DNA of 54,264 bases from Phallusia fumigata (GCA_008931825.1 QXVZ01029557.1:1-54264); one strand, 5' to 3'; counted from the stretch's first letter, positions 20,858 to 33,238 are shown. The notes: a model not told the origin generated them from the sequence alone. Numbers and translations are program-made.

Positions 20858-23686
20858 ATATATGTCTACCAGCAATGGAAAAATGGAAATGTCGGAAATC
20901 CCTAAAACTTCAAGAACAAATTCACTGTTTTAGAAATTTTACATAAAGCGCAAACAAATGAATTTTTTTCGGAACTGTGCATTCTGTAGGCTTTGGGCAA
21001 TATCCGTATTTGATTGATGAGACCAAAATGTGTGAAAGTGATAAACGTGTGTGGTCTGGTGAGAAACCGTTGTATGATATCCGTCATTTCAATCAGGTAG
21101 GTCTCTCGCCCTTTTTGGAATTTTCCTCCTTTCAAGCCTGGAAGTTTCGTGTCAAGATTAGTTTAGACGAAAAGATTACGAAAACTTTATAATATGGAGT
21201 TCATTTATTGACTGCGGTTGTTTACTACTTTTTCCGCGTGTTTTTAGAAAATTAACGGACAGCAACAATTTCTACGTCACAACTCCGACATTTGGAACCA
21301 GTATCACCGAACAATGTTAAAACTTTGCATAATTTATCAAATTGTAACAATATGTTTCATGTTTACGTTTTGGCTTGCCAAAACAGCTCTGGTGGTATAG
21401 CGGAACACAAAACGTTTGATCGTTATTTTGAGTATTAATCACGTTATACGGGCGAAATAACCGCATATGGTCAACCGAACTCATCGCTTCGTCTATTTAG
21501 CGTTCAACTCTGGTCCTATTTGATGCAGCTGCGAAGTTTAATGTTTTTCATACGGGTCGTTGCAGGTTTGTTTTTATTGTAGCTTATTTGTTAGGCGAAG
21601 GTTGTGAAAAAGTCTTTTACTTAATGATGCTAAACTCAGCAGCAGTTCATTCGGCCAGATGCATACGATAAAACACAAACGAAAAATGCGACATTAAATT
21701 CAAATGATAGGATTAAACGCAAAGAATAAAATAAGGCACTTTAGCTAAAGTAGGTTATGTCGCCATGCTGTGGCGATCTCTAGTTAGGCTATATGGGTTG
21801 ATATAATGTGTTTTATGTTTATTGCAAATAGGCTCCGGACTTTACACGTGTCAGGAAAAGTGTTTAATCTATTCTCTGTAGGTTATTATACTTTGCATTA
21901 AAACATAAGTGAATGGGGTCAACATGAAAACAACAAACAATTAAAAAGAACAGTTACCTAATTTTTTACCCAATCAACACCATAAAATTGTTTGCGCTTG
22001 CTATAGGGTTATCGTAACTTTCCTGCAGAAAAGTTTTTAAGGAATAAATTTAACATAACTTTTTTCCAAGTTTTGTGCTTGAACCTGGTATAGACCTACC
22101 CCTCAAACGTTTTGCCCCGAAAAAAGCATGAAGCAAAGGCATATGGTTCCAAAGAATCGTTTAGTTGGATTTGGCCTGTTTTACTCCTTGCAGACACAAC
22201 AATTTTGTTGAGTATAGCGTCATGAATTGTTACTTTTTTGGAAAAACGACAGCAAAGAGGCCCAAATTAGANATATATGTCTACCAGCAATGGAAAAATG
22301 GAAATGTCGGAAATCCCTAAAACTTCAAGAACAAATTCACTGTTTTAGAAATTTTACATAAAGCGCAAACAAATGAATTTTTTTCGGAACTGTGCATTCT
22401 GTAGGCTTTGGGCAATATCCGTATTTGATTGATGAGACCAAAATGTGTGAAAGTGATAAACGTGTGTGGTCTGGTGAGAAACCGTTGTATGATATCCGTC
22501 ATTTCAATCAGGTAGGTCTCTCGCCCTTTTTGGAATTTTCCCACTTTAAAGCCTGGAAGTTTCGTGTCAAGATTAGTTTAGACGAAAAGATTACGAAAAC
22601 TTTATAATATGGAGTTCATTTATTGACTGCGGTTGTTTACTACTTTTTCCGCGTGTTTTTAGAAAATTAACGGACAGCAACAATTTCTACGTCACAACTC
22701 CGACATTTGGAACCAGTATCACTGAACAATGTTAAAACTTTGCATAATTTATCAAATTGTAACAATATGTTTCATGTTTACGTTTTGGCATGCCAAAACA
22801 GCTCTGGTGGTATAGCGGAACACAAAACGTTTGATCGTTATTTTGAGTATTAATCACGTTATACGGGCGAAATAACCGCATATGGTCAACCGAACTCAAC
22901 GCTTCGTCTATTTAGAGTTCAACTCTGGTCCTATTTGATGCAGCTGCGAAGTTTAATGTTTTTCATACGGGTCGTTGCAGGTTTGTTTTTATTGTAGCTT
23001 ATTTGTTAGGCGAAGGTTGTGAAAAAGTCTTTTACTTAATGATGCTAAACTCAGCAGCAGTTCATTCGGCCAGATGCATACGATAAAACACAAACGAAAA
23101 ATGCGACATTAAATTCAAATGATAGGATTAAACGCAAAGAATAAAATAAGGCACTTTAGCTAAAGTAGGTTATGTCGCCATGCTGTGGCGATCTCTAGTT
23201 AGGCTATATGGGTTGATATAATGTGTTTTATGTTTATTGCAAATAGGCTCCGGACTTTACACGTGTCAGGAAAAGTGTTTAATCTATTCTCTGTAGGTTA
23301 TTATACTTTGCATTAAAACATAAGTGAATGGGGTCAACATGAAAACAACAAACAATTAAAAAGAACAGTTACCTAATTTTTTACCCAATCAACACCATAA
23401 AATTGTTTGCGCTTGCTATAGGGTTATCGTAACTTTCCTGCAGAAAAGTTTTTAAGGAATAAATTTAACATAACTTTTTTCCAAGTTTTGTGCTTGAACC
23501 TGGTATAGACCTACCCCTCAAACGTTTTGCCCCGAAAAAAGCATGAAGCAAAGGCATATGGTTCCAAAGAATCGTTTAGTTGGATTTGGCCTGTTTTACT
23601 CCTTGCAGACACAACAATTTTGTTGAGTATAGCGTCATGAATTGTTACTTTTTTGGAAAAACGACAGCAAAGAGGCCCAAATTAGA
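20858..23686. repeat. 1.4-kb direct copy pair flanking the N at 22272
   Basis: 20858-22271 and 22273-23686 are each 1414 bp and align end to end, with only about a dozen substitutions seen by eye. The first copy ends and the second begins exactly at the N. Apart from one weak exon candidate, no coding sequence is supported in either copy. Confidence 0.88.
20990..21096 (+). CDS. Weak candidate internal exon (present again at 22405-22511)
   Basis: Between an acceptor-like ATTCTGTAG and a donor-like CAG|GTAGGT there is an open 107-nt frame with balanced composition, containing FGQYPYLIDETKMCES and EKPLYDIRHFNQ. The identical segment occurs in the second haplotype copy, while the sequence just after the donor differs between copies. 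No partner exon was found in phase and I do not recognise the peptide. It could be an upstream exon of the HMGA-like gene or chance. Confidence 0.2.
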
Positions 23687-26089
23687 GTTTCGAAGAAACT
23701 AGTGAAATATTAACAAGGGTATCGTGCGTTTTAAGGGTCCCGCTGGATATTTCTCGAAGTTTTAAGTAAGGGAACAAGGCAATAAAAACTTACGCATGTG
23801 CATAAATCGTGAGCCGACGACGCTATCTTGCCAAACTTACGATAAGGATTACGCTTTTCAGCACAAGTTGTACCAAACTAAACGTGCAAAACAATACCAG
23901 ATTATAAAAACCCGTAATAATGAGAAAAAAGTTGGTAATTAGCCGTTGCAAGTTGACAGCTTGAATGTGTGGGATAGCAGAACACATTTTTTCTTTCTAT
24001 TAATGCTAGTTTTTAAATTTTGTATTAAATGTGGGTTTCGGGAGATTTAGGAAATTAGATCAAGGGTTCCAAGGTGCCGCAAAGGTTGACAAGCACTGGT
24101 CTACGTCAAAGCAGTAATATCAAAGTTTGCCGAAAGTGACTTACAAAAAAAGTAACAAATGTTGCTTGAAATGTTATGTAGTGTAACACTTTATGGGATA
24201 GTCCAGTGTTTCCCGAAAGGTAGAATTTGTGATCTGCAGTATTTTTGAGAGACTAAACAGTTCCGTAGGGTGGCAATAACGAGCAGTCAAAAATTCTTTT
24301 CCAGGCAAAAAAGGGATTTTGTCTCCTGTGGCATGTGTTGGTGCATTGCGGCAATCGATGTCTGCAAAATGTTGCACAGTGCTTTGCTGCGTCATGTTAA
24401 GGTTTTAGATGGAAAAGCGCTGATGTTAGCTGGGCTGCTGACAGTGTAATAAACAATTGCTTGCGTTGAGCTGCTGAGAATAATTTTTAACTGTGGTTCT
24501 AACGGTGGTTGCGCAATGATTTTGCTGGGTTTTTCGACCGCAACCAATTAACCTTTCAAAGTTCAAAGTCACTTAGGAGAAACACTTTTTTACAGGGCGA
24601 CATATCTCACTGCGCTGTATTGCTAAACATTCTTTTAGTTCAGTTTATCTAAATAAATTGTGAAGAAGTTTTAACTTCTGTTTTGTAAAATGATAACACC
24701 AAGTTGAAATCAGCAACCACTGTTTTCAGTGTACATATATTTTTACCCAGAATTGCAAATCAAAGTTTGCAAAATTATAAAGATGTCTTTTGTGCAAATT
24801 AAAGGGATGTGCTACCAAAAAAGGCCAACTTATATAATTCATTCCAGTTTCAATTATTACCATTGTGGAAAAAAAGTTTTAATTCTATTAGAAATTTATG
24901 AGACTTTGTTTATTTTGTCAACATCAGATGACATTTGATAGTTTTACTAACATGGTATGGTACTTTTGCAGTTCGCTTACTCTGCCAAAGTAGGTAGGGA
25001 ATAGAGTGCTGTGTTGAGTCATGGTGCAGTGCCACTTGCTTCATTACTGAAGTGGCTCAGTGTTGTTCTGATGCTAAAGAATGAAGAAAAAATTGTCGTC
25101 TGCCACTACCTCATTTCTACCACAGCATTTTTCCTCTACCTCGGCAGCAGTGAGCTGCATCGAGCTGAGACTCGTTTGTATTTTTGACACTGAGAGGTCC
25201 ATCCTGGTAAATGTGATTTCTTCTTTTGGTTGACAGTCACTATGTACGACATGGGTGCTAAAAGAAAGGCAGCAATTTCTTTTTTCCTGTTTCTGGGATT
25301 TTTTGAGTCTGCAAAACTGTTCTGCACCAAATATTCTGTTTTTTAGACATAGCTGATAAAGTTAGACAAGCTAAAATACACTCAGCAATAGAAGATATTG
25401 AGGATTTTTAAAAAGTTGGAGTGTTATTTGAACATCAATAAATAATCAATTATATTGCAGTATTTAAACAAACATATATTTGAAAAGAAAATTACAATCC
25501 TTATTGTTTGTTTAATATTATGGTGGGTTGTATTGTGGCTTGTTTAAAAGTTTACCTTGCCTTTCTTTGTTTTATAAAGAAAGTGTTAGGATTTAAAATT
25601 AGACTCATCTTGCATCCTTAACTTTTGTGCATTTAAGATAGTCTTTATGGCCATGGAGAAGCACCAGAAGGTGTTTATAGTTTTAACCTTCCACCACTTA
25701 AGTGGGCAGTTTTGGTAACGGACCTAACGCAGTAATAGCTTGGCTATTTAAAAGGGCATGCTAAGAGCTCATCAATATTTGATAAAGCACTGTCGGGGAG
25801 AATTCAATTCCGAAGTGCAATGTGCTGACTTTAGCTATGTTTGTCTTCAACTATGGTGTCATTGTTGGTGATGCCTTAATTAATGACAAATTCAATTTTA
25901 CCTTTAAAATGCATTTCAAAAAATATTGCGTTGTTGTTCTTTTGTATTACTCACTTGCACGCTTTGTATGTCACAGTTAGTGGCAAGTTTTGTAGGTAAA
26001 TAAAGTATTGGAATGTTAGCGACTTTTTGCACCATAAGGTCCTGAAGTGACATCTTATCAAATCTAATTTGTTTGTATCAAAAAAAGGT
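23687..26089. other. Non-coding region upstream of the HMGA-like gene
   Basis: No supported exon. The open frames here (for example 24174-24395 on the minus strand) look random. Two CTACCTC words occur near 25106 and 25136. The final part presumably contains the promoter and 5' UTR of the HMGA-like gene; an AAAAAAAG just before its ATG could be a weak acceptor. Confidence 0.45.
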
Positions 26090-28444
26090 ATGAGCAAGCG
26101 GAAGGCTGAAGAGGGAGACAGAAAGTCTGAAGAAGAGGAGGAGGAGGGAAAATATGAAGAGAAGAAACAGAGAATTGAGGAAGCCACCACCTCCCAAACA
26201 AAGTATTCTTATGAGGAGGCAGGGCCCAGTCATCGAACTTATCCTCATCCGCTGGAGCAAAGCTCACCATTTGCTGAACCAAGAACTCTGCCCCAACCTC
26301 CACCGCTGCACACCAGGGGTCCTGGAAGACCCAGGATTCATGTTTGTTATACTCTTTAAATTTTCTTTTGAAATTTTAGCTTTTTCGGGACTGCATCTTT
26401 TCAGTAATGTGCAAAATTGTTGACCAGTATGTAAAATAAATAATTTTTTATCTTTGTAAAGGATCAGTACAGTGCCCAAACTGTCATGTAAAATCCAATC
26501 TTTTTAACTATATAACCAAAATTTTACCTGAATTTATTTCCTTTTGAACTGGCAGTAGTGTTTGGTCATGTATTTACACAATCGTCAATAGAGAGCTTGC
26601 AGTCGCCCAATCTCAGGCACTACCATCTAATGGACAGCCTTAATGTGCCTGGTTTGTCAACCTTGTCAATTCACGGACTCGCGATGGCTTTGATGGATTG
26701 CCTGATTTAAAGTCGCGGCAAAACGCACATTTGATGATAAATAGTATGAATCGCATTGGTACTTCGCCAAACTTACAAAATAGCCACTGTAAGTTATGTT
26801 TCGTATCCGGCAAAACGCGTAACTAACAAGAAACTGTTTGGCAGCCACCGAAACCAGCTGGTGTAAGCAGACCAAGAGGAAGGCCAAAGGGATCGAAGAA
26901 CAAAAAGCCCAGAAAGGTACCTAACCAATTTGATGCTATCGTCAACCCCTGATGCTATCTAATACATAAATATTTCACATAGGTCCAGTTTCATCTGGAC
27001 GCCGGTAGTACTTGTTTATAAACAGTTTTGGCCCTTTTTTGTGGTTGATCGATGCCGTTGTTTTAAAAGCTGTATCCGAGATAGCGTTATCGATCTTGAA
27101 TTGTTTGTTTTTACCATTCTTTCCGCGCTGCTTCAGAGGAAAGAGGTCGTGGTAAGTAAGGTCATCATCGCTGGGCCGTGTTGTAAGCTGGTTGTCCAAT
27201 CTCGTGTGATCCTGCATGCCGTCCGTGTGCTTGCTTACCTCATTCCGCTCGATTTGTCACACATGATTTGTATGCAATTGATTTATCTGCTGCGCCGCGG
27301 CACGTCGATTGGCTTTGCGCCGTCGTTTAATGTACTTTAGTCGTGCGCCACATGCCGAGGGACAGTGGACGGTCAGCGACCCATTTTCAGGGTTCGCTTG
27401 CTTCATTATTCGCCGCTTGACCTTGTGGTCTGCGTCCACTGTAATGCATTTAAATCGCAACGCACAAAAGTGATAATGATAAAGCATTTCACGGGTAAAT
27501 ATGGCGGGACCCAACTGACGCCAGTCTTCTGCTGTTTTAAGAGAATCGAACGGCCACCTAAGCGACCCAGAGGAAGACCTCGAAAGTGGGTAGGTTGATG
27601 TTCATTGTCGTTGTCCGAAAACCGTGCACTGGCTGTATGAAAAATTTCCATTGTGTTTAAGCCACCGGAAATGTGGGAGGGATTTCAAAGAACGCGCGAA
27701 GCGGCTGTACAGCAACAACTGAAACAACAACAACAAATACAACAGCAACAACATCAGCAGCAGCTTCCACAGCACGAGGTATGATATGGTGTTCTTGTCA
27801 TTACTTGTGTTCCAATAAAATTCAGAAAAAAACTGGTTGTGTTTTTTGTGCGTTTCTTTTGCGCGTGACCTTTTATAATTGTTTTGCTGTAGTTTCAAAT
27901 TGCAAAAAGTCATTACTGTTTTTCAAATTTAAAAAGCCTATTTCCAGCCTATTTTTCCAGTGATTCCCATTGCAATGTTTTTTTAATACCAATAAAGGAT
28001 CGACGTTTTCGTTATTTTTCAACATGCAAGCTTCTTTTGTGATCTTAGATGCCCGGCCCGAGCCACATGTACATGGATCAGCCTGGCGACCCGGGCATGG
28101 TGATGCAGGTCCCTGGCGTCGGTCTCGTCCCTCCACCTCACCACGTTCAGCATCCGCATCACCACCCGCATCCGCAAACTCAGATGCCTCACTATATTCA
28201 AATGCCTCTCGAAACCGAGCAACCTCAAGAATTCTCCCTTGTGATGCCTCGTCATACTTTACCTCAAGAATTGGCACAACAGCAGCAACAACAGCAACAG
28301 CAGCCGCCGCATCACCTGATGCCGCCTATGCTCCTGCACGGTGCCGAGGAACAGCATGCGGGGGAGCCAGGCGAGCAAGAGGAACTTTTGTGGATGCAGC
28401 AACTGCCTCCGGAGGACTTGCCGCCTCCTCACACTACCTCCTGA
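26090..28444 (+). CDS. HMGA-like AT-hook architectural chromatin protein with Q/H/P/M-rich tail
   Basis: Five exons, all joined in phase 0: 26090-26341, 26845-26916, 27542-27589, 27662-27778 and 28049-28444, giving 294 residues. The N-terminus is acidic/basic (MSKRKAEEGDRKSEEEEEEG). AT-hook 1 is RGPGRPRI (residues about 76-83), hook 2 RPRGRPKGSKNKKPRK (about 93-108) and hook 3 PPKRPRGRPRK (about 113-123). Hook 2 with GSKNK matches vertebrate HMGA almost exactly. HMGA proteins bind the minor groove of AT-rich DNA and remodel enhancers. After the hooks come a Gln-rich stretch (exon 4, CAA/CAG runs) and a 131-residue last exon rich in Pro, His, Met and Gln (MPGPSHMYMDQPGDPGMV..., a nine-Gln run, ending LPPEDLPPPHTTS). 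Vertebrate HMGA has a short acidic tail and is only about 100 residues long, so this tail is a lineage-specific extension. Start choice is the first ATG of the open exon. Confidence 0.82.
27137..27151 (+). other. Candidate 15-nt microexon of the HMGA-like gene
   Basis: The pyrimidine-rich acceptor CGCTGCTTCAG is followed by 15 nt and a perfect donor G|GTAAGT. The 15 nt is phase-neutral between exons 2 and 3 (both phase 0) and would insert RKEVV between hooks 2 and 3. Whether it is used is unknown. Confidence 0.3.
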
Positions 28445-28865
28445 ATTTTAGTTTTTTTGTGGCCTCTTTGTTGCCATAGTAGGGAATTGTAGGGTCTGCG
28501 CTTTTAGGCTATATGCAGCCATTTTTTATTTTGGCACGACGAGCTGTAAGAGCCGATGCGTTTTGTTTCCTCACACGCGGCAAAACGGTTTGTCATTTTG
28601 TTGGCGTTAGGAACATATTAAGCCTTAGCCACTGTGCCGAATACCGGGCTGATAAGTCGCGCCCATTTGCCCACTCATTAGGTAGTATTTTTTGTTTTAA
28701 GCTCCCTTGGGGTTTCGTTAGCTCCTCCCTCTAGCCCAACAATCTACCTCCCTGCTCTTGCCAGCCCATATGTACAGCAGACTTTGTGTTGTCCTAACCT
28801 TTTAGGGACTGTTCGGGGCCTCTGCCTTTCCGGCTACCGGCCCGCTGCGTAACGGAGCCTACCTC
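28434..28865 (+). promoter_or_regulatory. Cluster of three let-7 seed matches at the HMGA-like 3' end
   Basis: CTACCTC, complementary to let-7 positions 2-8, occurs at 28434-28440 (overlapping the last codons), 28744-28750 and 28859-28865. CCTACCTAC near 28977-28984 gives a further offset 6-mer. Vertebrate HMGA2 is the classic let-7 target through repeated sites of this kind in its 3' UTR. No AATAAA is seen for more than 1 kb after the stop; ATTAAA occurs near 29677 and 29704, so these sites are probably transcribed. Confidence 0.55.
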
Positions 28866-31838
28866 CAGCAAGCCTTTTTCCGCTGCAATGTTTGTCACGT
28901 GATGTCCTAGTCTAGCATCATAGTTCTTCCTCTGAAAGTTGTAAGAAAGTTCCGATTCCTATTGTTCCAGCCGAACCTACCTACTTACACACACCTGCCG
29001 CCTTGAACATTGCCGTTGCGCACCTGAGCCATGACTAGCCCTATGTTGTTGTTTGTCCGAATCGAGTATGCAAGCCTTTTTTGATCAGCATACTTGTAGG
29101 CAAGTTAGGTTCGAATGATTTGTCTGTTTTGCCCCTAAACGTCGCCCACGCTCGCTTGCAGTTTATGTTTGCTTTTCTTCCCTGTAGGTCGCTAGCGGCG
29201 CAAAACCAAAGACATTTTCTACAGCGTTTTGTGTGGGTTATATCCCCGGGATCCGTTGCCTTTGTCGTCGTAACACAGCACAATTGGATGTCGTCGCATG
29301 TTTTTTGTTAGCTAGCTGGGATTCGGGTTCTCCTGAGGTGCTACGATTCCGACACAGGGAATGACTCAACAGATGCTTGACACGCGCACAGTGCGATTTA
29401 ATTGCGGTTTAATTACTTTCCAGACACGGGACCGATCGCGCCAGAGCATCATCTAAAATTGGGCTGACGTAAACCCCCCACGGTAGTCCCAGTGACTAAG
29501 GCCCGGCCGGCAAATATGGCCGCCGCCCCAGTGGTACAGGAACCCCGTCGCCATATTGCCGTCTGCCGCAAAATTTTTCGAGCGAGTTTTTTCGTCTGCT
29601 CGCAACCGGAGATCGATTTTTGTGGCGCGACGTGGCCTGCCGCATCGTTTATTCTTCCACCAATTCTGTCCTCTGAATTAAAATGCTCGAGCGGGCGTCT
29701 CTCATTAAAACCGAATTAACTTGCAGAGCGTTGCGGCGGCGCGGCCCAAAACTTCCCGGGGCCTTACTTGGCCGTCGCGGGCCGAGCCTCTGTCCAATTA
29801 GCGACGTCCGGAATGACCAATGGCCCCATCAAATGGACCTGGGCGATTTGGCCCACTATAGATTATTGATCGCGATTAGTTCGTCGCTTAAGCCTTACAG
29901 CGCAGTGAAAAGTCGTGTTGCCTTCCCGCCTTGACCCCAGTCTTTTCTTACTTCACAGAAACTCCACCAGCAGTGTAACGTGTGTATTTGTCTTACGTGT
30001 AAGTTATCAGTGACTGCATTGTCATGTTAATATGCCGAGTATCGCGAGCAGTATTCCCTTTTATACCAGCGGTCGTGTTGAATGTCTTGTCTTTGCACTG
30101 TGCCATTTTCCTCGGCGTTTGCTTCGCATGTCCCGCTTTTATGTTTTATCACCGAATACCGTTGGTTCTTGCTTTTTAACGGACAGTGATGCCACCAAAA
30201 GTTCACTTTTGGCAAAAGTGATTTTGATTTTTGCGTTTTCCTTTTTTCCTTTGTTTTGTGCAGCTTCTCATTTTCCAGCGAAAACTAGATATTGTCTTGC
30301 TCAGTTTATATTTTTGATTTATGGAGCGAAACGATTGGTGCAGAATTCTGGAATATTTATTGTCATTAACGCTGCGGATTCGACCCCACCTGGCGTGGTA
30401 ACCCCAGTACCTTTTCCGGCAATTTTACAAGTCTGTTTTTCACGTTACACACCTTTACGGCAGCGTTATACAATCGATCCTAAACGATCTTTGAAAGCGT
30501 TTTCGTGTTCATTCGCATTACTTCTTCAATGGGAAGTAGCCATATTTGTTGCACCAGGATTTTATAAACAGGCGATATCACCTTGCTCCGCTTAATTACA
30601 CATTTTTGTCGTTGCCGCTTAATTACACATTTTTGTTTTTATTGAAACCAACCAAAACGTGAAAATGCTGGCCACTGAGTATTGCTTTTTCGTTCAGCGC
30701 CGCTTCTATACGTTTCCTTTACAAGTGTTCGGCGCAATGTTGCTTTTAAATCGCCGCTCGCTGCTGTATGTTCCACACTGTCCTTTCCTCTTCAGCGTTA
30801 TCCAGCATGCCCGTCGCGCTTCTTCCCGTTCGTCTGTACCTGTTCGCTTCATTGCATGACTTCAATGTTTTTTCCTTTTGTTGCTCCTTTGCGTTTTGCC
30901 GATTTTATTTGGCGGCCTCGGCTTCACTCTTGGCCGGCCCGAGCCTCGCTTCTGCCCCGTTCTTCGTTCCCCTCGCTTCATTTCAAATATATTGACTGGT
31001 TGGTGATCCGAACCTTCACCAAGCACTTTGTCTGCGTGTCATGCTGTTTCAGACGATTGGAAATCAACGCAAGGGAGGCAGTATTAGCAAAATCGCGTGC
31101 CAAAACAGAGGCGCAAACCGGTTTTCCTGCTTGGTCTAAACAGCAGGTATACCACTCATTTCCAAATAATGTTTTATTAACAACACAAGAATAAAATTCT
31201 GCACGGAAATTGGTTTCCTCAAGATGCCTCGATACCAAAGGGAGGATATTCTTGCAAGAGGAATATCAAACCAACGGCTTTGGGAAAATTGAGATTTCCT
31301 AATTTGTAGTGATCTCAATTTTCGTTGAAATTCCTACGAAGGCGTTTTTCGGGGTTGGACTCCAGCCAGGCAAGCTGAATGAAAATACGTCAAGTTTGCG
31401 TGAAATCAAGCGATTCGCGCAATCGATTCGTGCAGGGCGGGTCGGCTGCATAATTAATAAGGAAGCGATATAGGCTGCAGGAAAACCGCGCGATGCCCTC
31501 CAGGGCAACCACATGTTTGTTTAACACGTGGTTTATCGCACCCGCCCTCTCGACCGCACAGCGTTGTTTGCTGATGTTGTTCCCGCAACCGCTCCAGCGG
31601 TGTCGTGTTTAATTCTGAGCGACAATTTCCACGCCGAGCCCGTGTATGCCTCCAGACGTCTGCGTGACAATTTGCACGAAATTGTAAACACCTGCTGTCA
31701 ATTGTGACCGGCGACAGACCTCCGCATGTCAATGAAACGCCTGTCAATTTCGGACGCCTGTTTACACGCGCTTCCCCACAGACAATTGCCGTGAAGCGCA
31801 ATGTCGTTTGCATTGTCATGTCGCTTCGCACGTCATCC
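28445..31838. other. HMGA 3' flank and gene-poor region
   Basis: The first part is probably the HMGA-like 3' UTR. Further on there are several fairly long plus-strand open frames in pyrimidine-rich DNA (30032-30595, 187 codons; 30682-31194, 170 codons). Their products are hydrophobic and low in acidic residues, overlap other open frames, and show no domain, so I treat them as chance. A 27-bp unit is tandemly repeated at 30588-30636. No RNA gene could be identified. Confidence 0.45.
30588..30636 (+). repeat. Short tandem duplication (27-bp period)
   Basis: CCGCTTAATTACACATTTTT starts at 30588 and again at 30615, separated by GTCGTTG. Two copies only; no evidence of function. Confidence 0.7.
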
Positions 31839-32390
31839 GCTTTAAACGCTCCTGCTCAGGGATTTTCTGCGCAAAATAACAACCTCTGTAAAAAATGCCA
31901 TTTTGAAATCATGAAAATATCGTTAGTAAGTACCTTACCAACTTGCTACATACGTGAAAGAATAAATAATTTTATACACCGATCTGTTAACATTGTGATG
32001 ATTAGACGGCCCACTGTATACGAACAAACGACATGTTTTTGTTAAATTAAGCGCCTCAAACCGTTTTTTCGTAATTTTGTTTCGAAAAGGGACTTTGTGA
32101 CAAGATTTTACCACGTTGCCTNGCTTTAAACGCTCCTGCTCAGGGATTTTCTGTGCAAAATATCAACCTCTGTAAGCACTTTGAATTCGTGAAAATATCG
32201 TTAGTAAGTACCTTACCAACTTGCTACATACGTGTAAGAATAAATAAATTTTATACACCGATCTTTTAACATTGTGATGATTAGACGGCCCACTGTATAC
32301 GAACAAACGACATATTTTTGTTAGATTAAGCGTTTTTTTGTAATTTTGTTTCGAAAAGGGACTTTGTGACAAGATTTTACCACGTTGCTT
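31839..32390. repeat. Direct copy pair flanking the N at 32122
   Basis: 31839-32121 and 32123-32390 are copies beginning GCTTTAAACGCTCCTGCTCA, with several substitutions and small indels. They meet at the N. Non-coding. Confidence 0.82.
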
Positions 32391-32839
32391 GCTATCGCAA
32401 GGGCGTGGTTTAGGATTGAAACCGCAGCTGTGGGCGCCTTGGGAATGGCGTAGTGTTACCGTGTAATCCCTTGGCTACGGTAATTAATGTCCACTCGCGG
32501 TGGGAAACGCACGATTCCTGGTACCTTTGTACACTTATCCTGAATCATTCATTTACTTGTGTTGCGGCAGCGGGATCAAAAAAGTTTTCTTCTTTAGGTT
32601 TTTTGTTGCGTACAATTGGTTCCTCGAACTTGAGCACACTAATTTTATCTTATTTAAATACATTCAGTCTGTATTTCTAGTTGAAAATCGACAATGGTTG
32701 TTTGGCATGGTTGTTTTAAACCAATGGTTCAAAAAGTGGGGGACGCGCTCCACCAAGGGTCCGTAAAACGGGGTTTCACAAAACGACTCCAGTGCCTCTT
32801 AGTCAATGTTATATCGCATAACTAGTGATTTCATTATTA
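32391..32839. other. Non-coding spacer before the hAT-type MITE
   Basis: No supported exon. Contains sequence near 32722-32760 (GGTTCAAAAAGTGGGGGACG) that resembles the end of a hAT-type repeat, without a partner end. Confidence 0.4.
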
Positions 32840-33238
32840 TTTTCATGTAGGGTTGCCAACCGTCCTTTATTTCAAAGGACAATCCTTTATTCAGCTCTAT
32901 TTGTCCTTGTCCTTTATTGCGATTTGAGATAACACTGTTTGTCCTTTATTTCAAAATCTTTTTGACGTGTGGTTAAATTTCGGAACCGAGACTGGAAGAA
33001 TCAAAACAAATGTAGCATATTATTCAACAAAATCGTGATGACGCCCTTTACAAAATCGAACCGTAAAGTGTTATGAAAGAAATCTATGTGAGAAAGCTTG
33101 TCATAGTAGTGCAATCTTTTATGTCATCATCAGATTGAAATATGAATTAAAAGTGTGTTTTCGATACGTGATAAAATATCAATCATGTTATTATGTCCTT
33201 TATTGTAGCCTAACAGAGTTGGCAACCCTATTTTCATG
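32840..33238. mobile_element. hAT-type MITE with 8-bp target-site duplication
   Basis: A 383-bp element (32848-33230) begins TAGGGTTGCCAAC and ends with its perfect 13-bp inverse GTTGGCAACCCTA. It is flanked by the same octamer TTTTCATG at 32840-32847 and 33231-33238. Eight-bp duplications and CAGGGTTGCC/TAGGGTTGCC ends are typical of hAT transposons. Inside, GTCCTTTATT-like decamers recur about five times, clustered toward both ends, as expected of subterminal transposase-binding repeats. It has no coding capacity. Confidence 0.88.

Noticed and set aside
20858-23686. A genuine 1.4-kb tandem duplication
   Set aside because: The copies are exactly 1414 bp each, and the boundary coincides with a single N, the same pattern as a dozen other junctions; an assembly overlap or allelic copy is simpler.
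25251-25350. Short plus-strand frame MGAKRKAAISFFLFLGFF..., signal-peptide-like
   Set aside because: Only about 31 codons, with no cleavage site, splice partner or poly(A) signal; hydrophobicity comes from a T-rich run.
30032-31194. Two long plus-strand open frames (187 and 170 codons)
   Set aside because: Both lie in pyrimidine-rich DNA that depletes stop codons, give Phe/Ser/Leu-rich products with few acidic residues, overlap competing frames and have no domain, splice context or initiation context.
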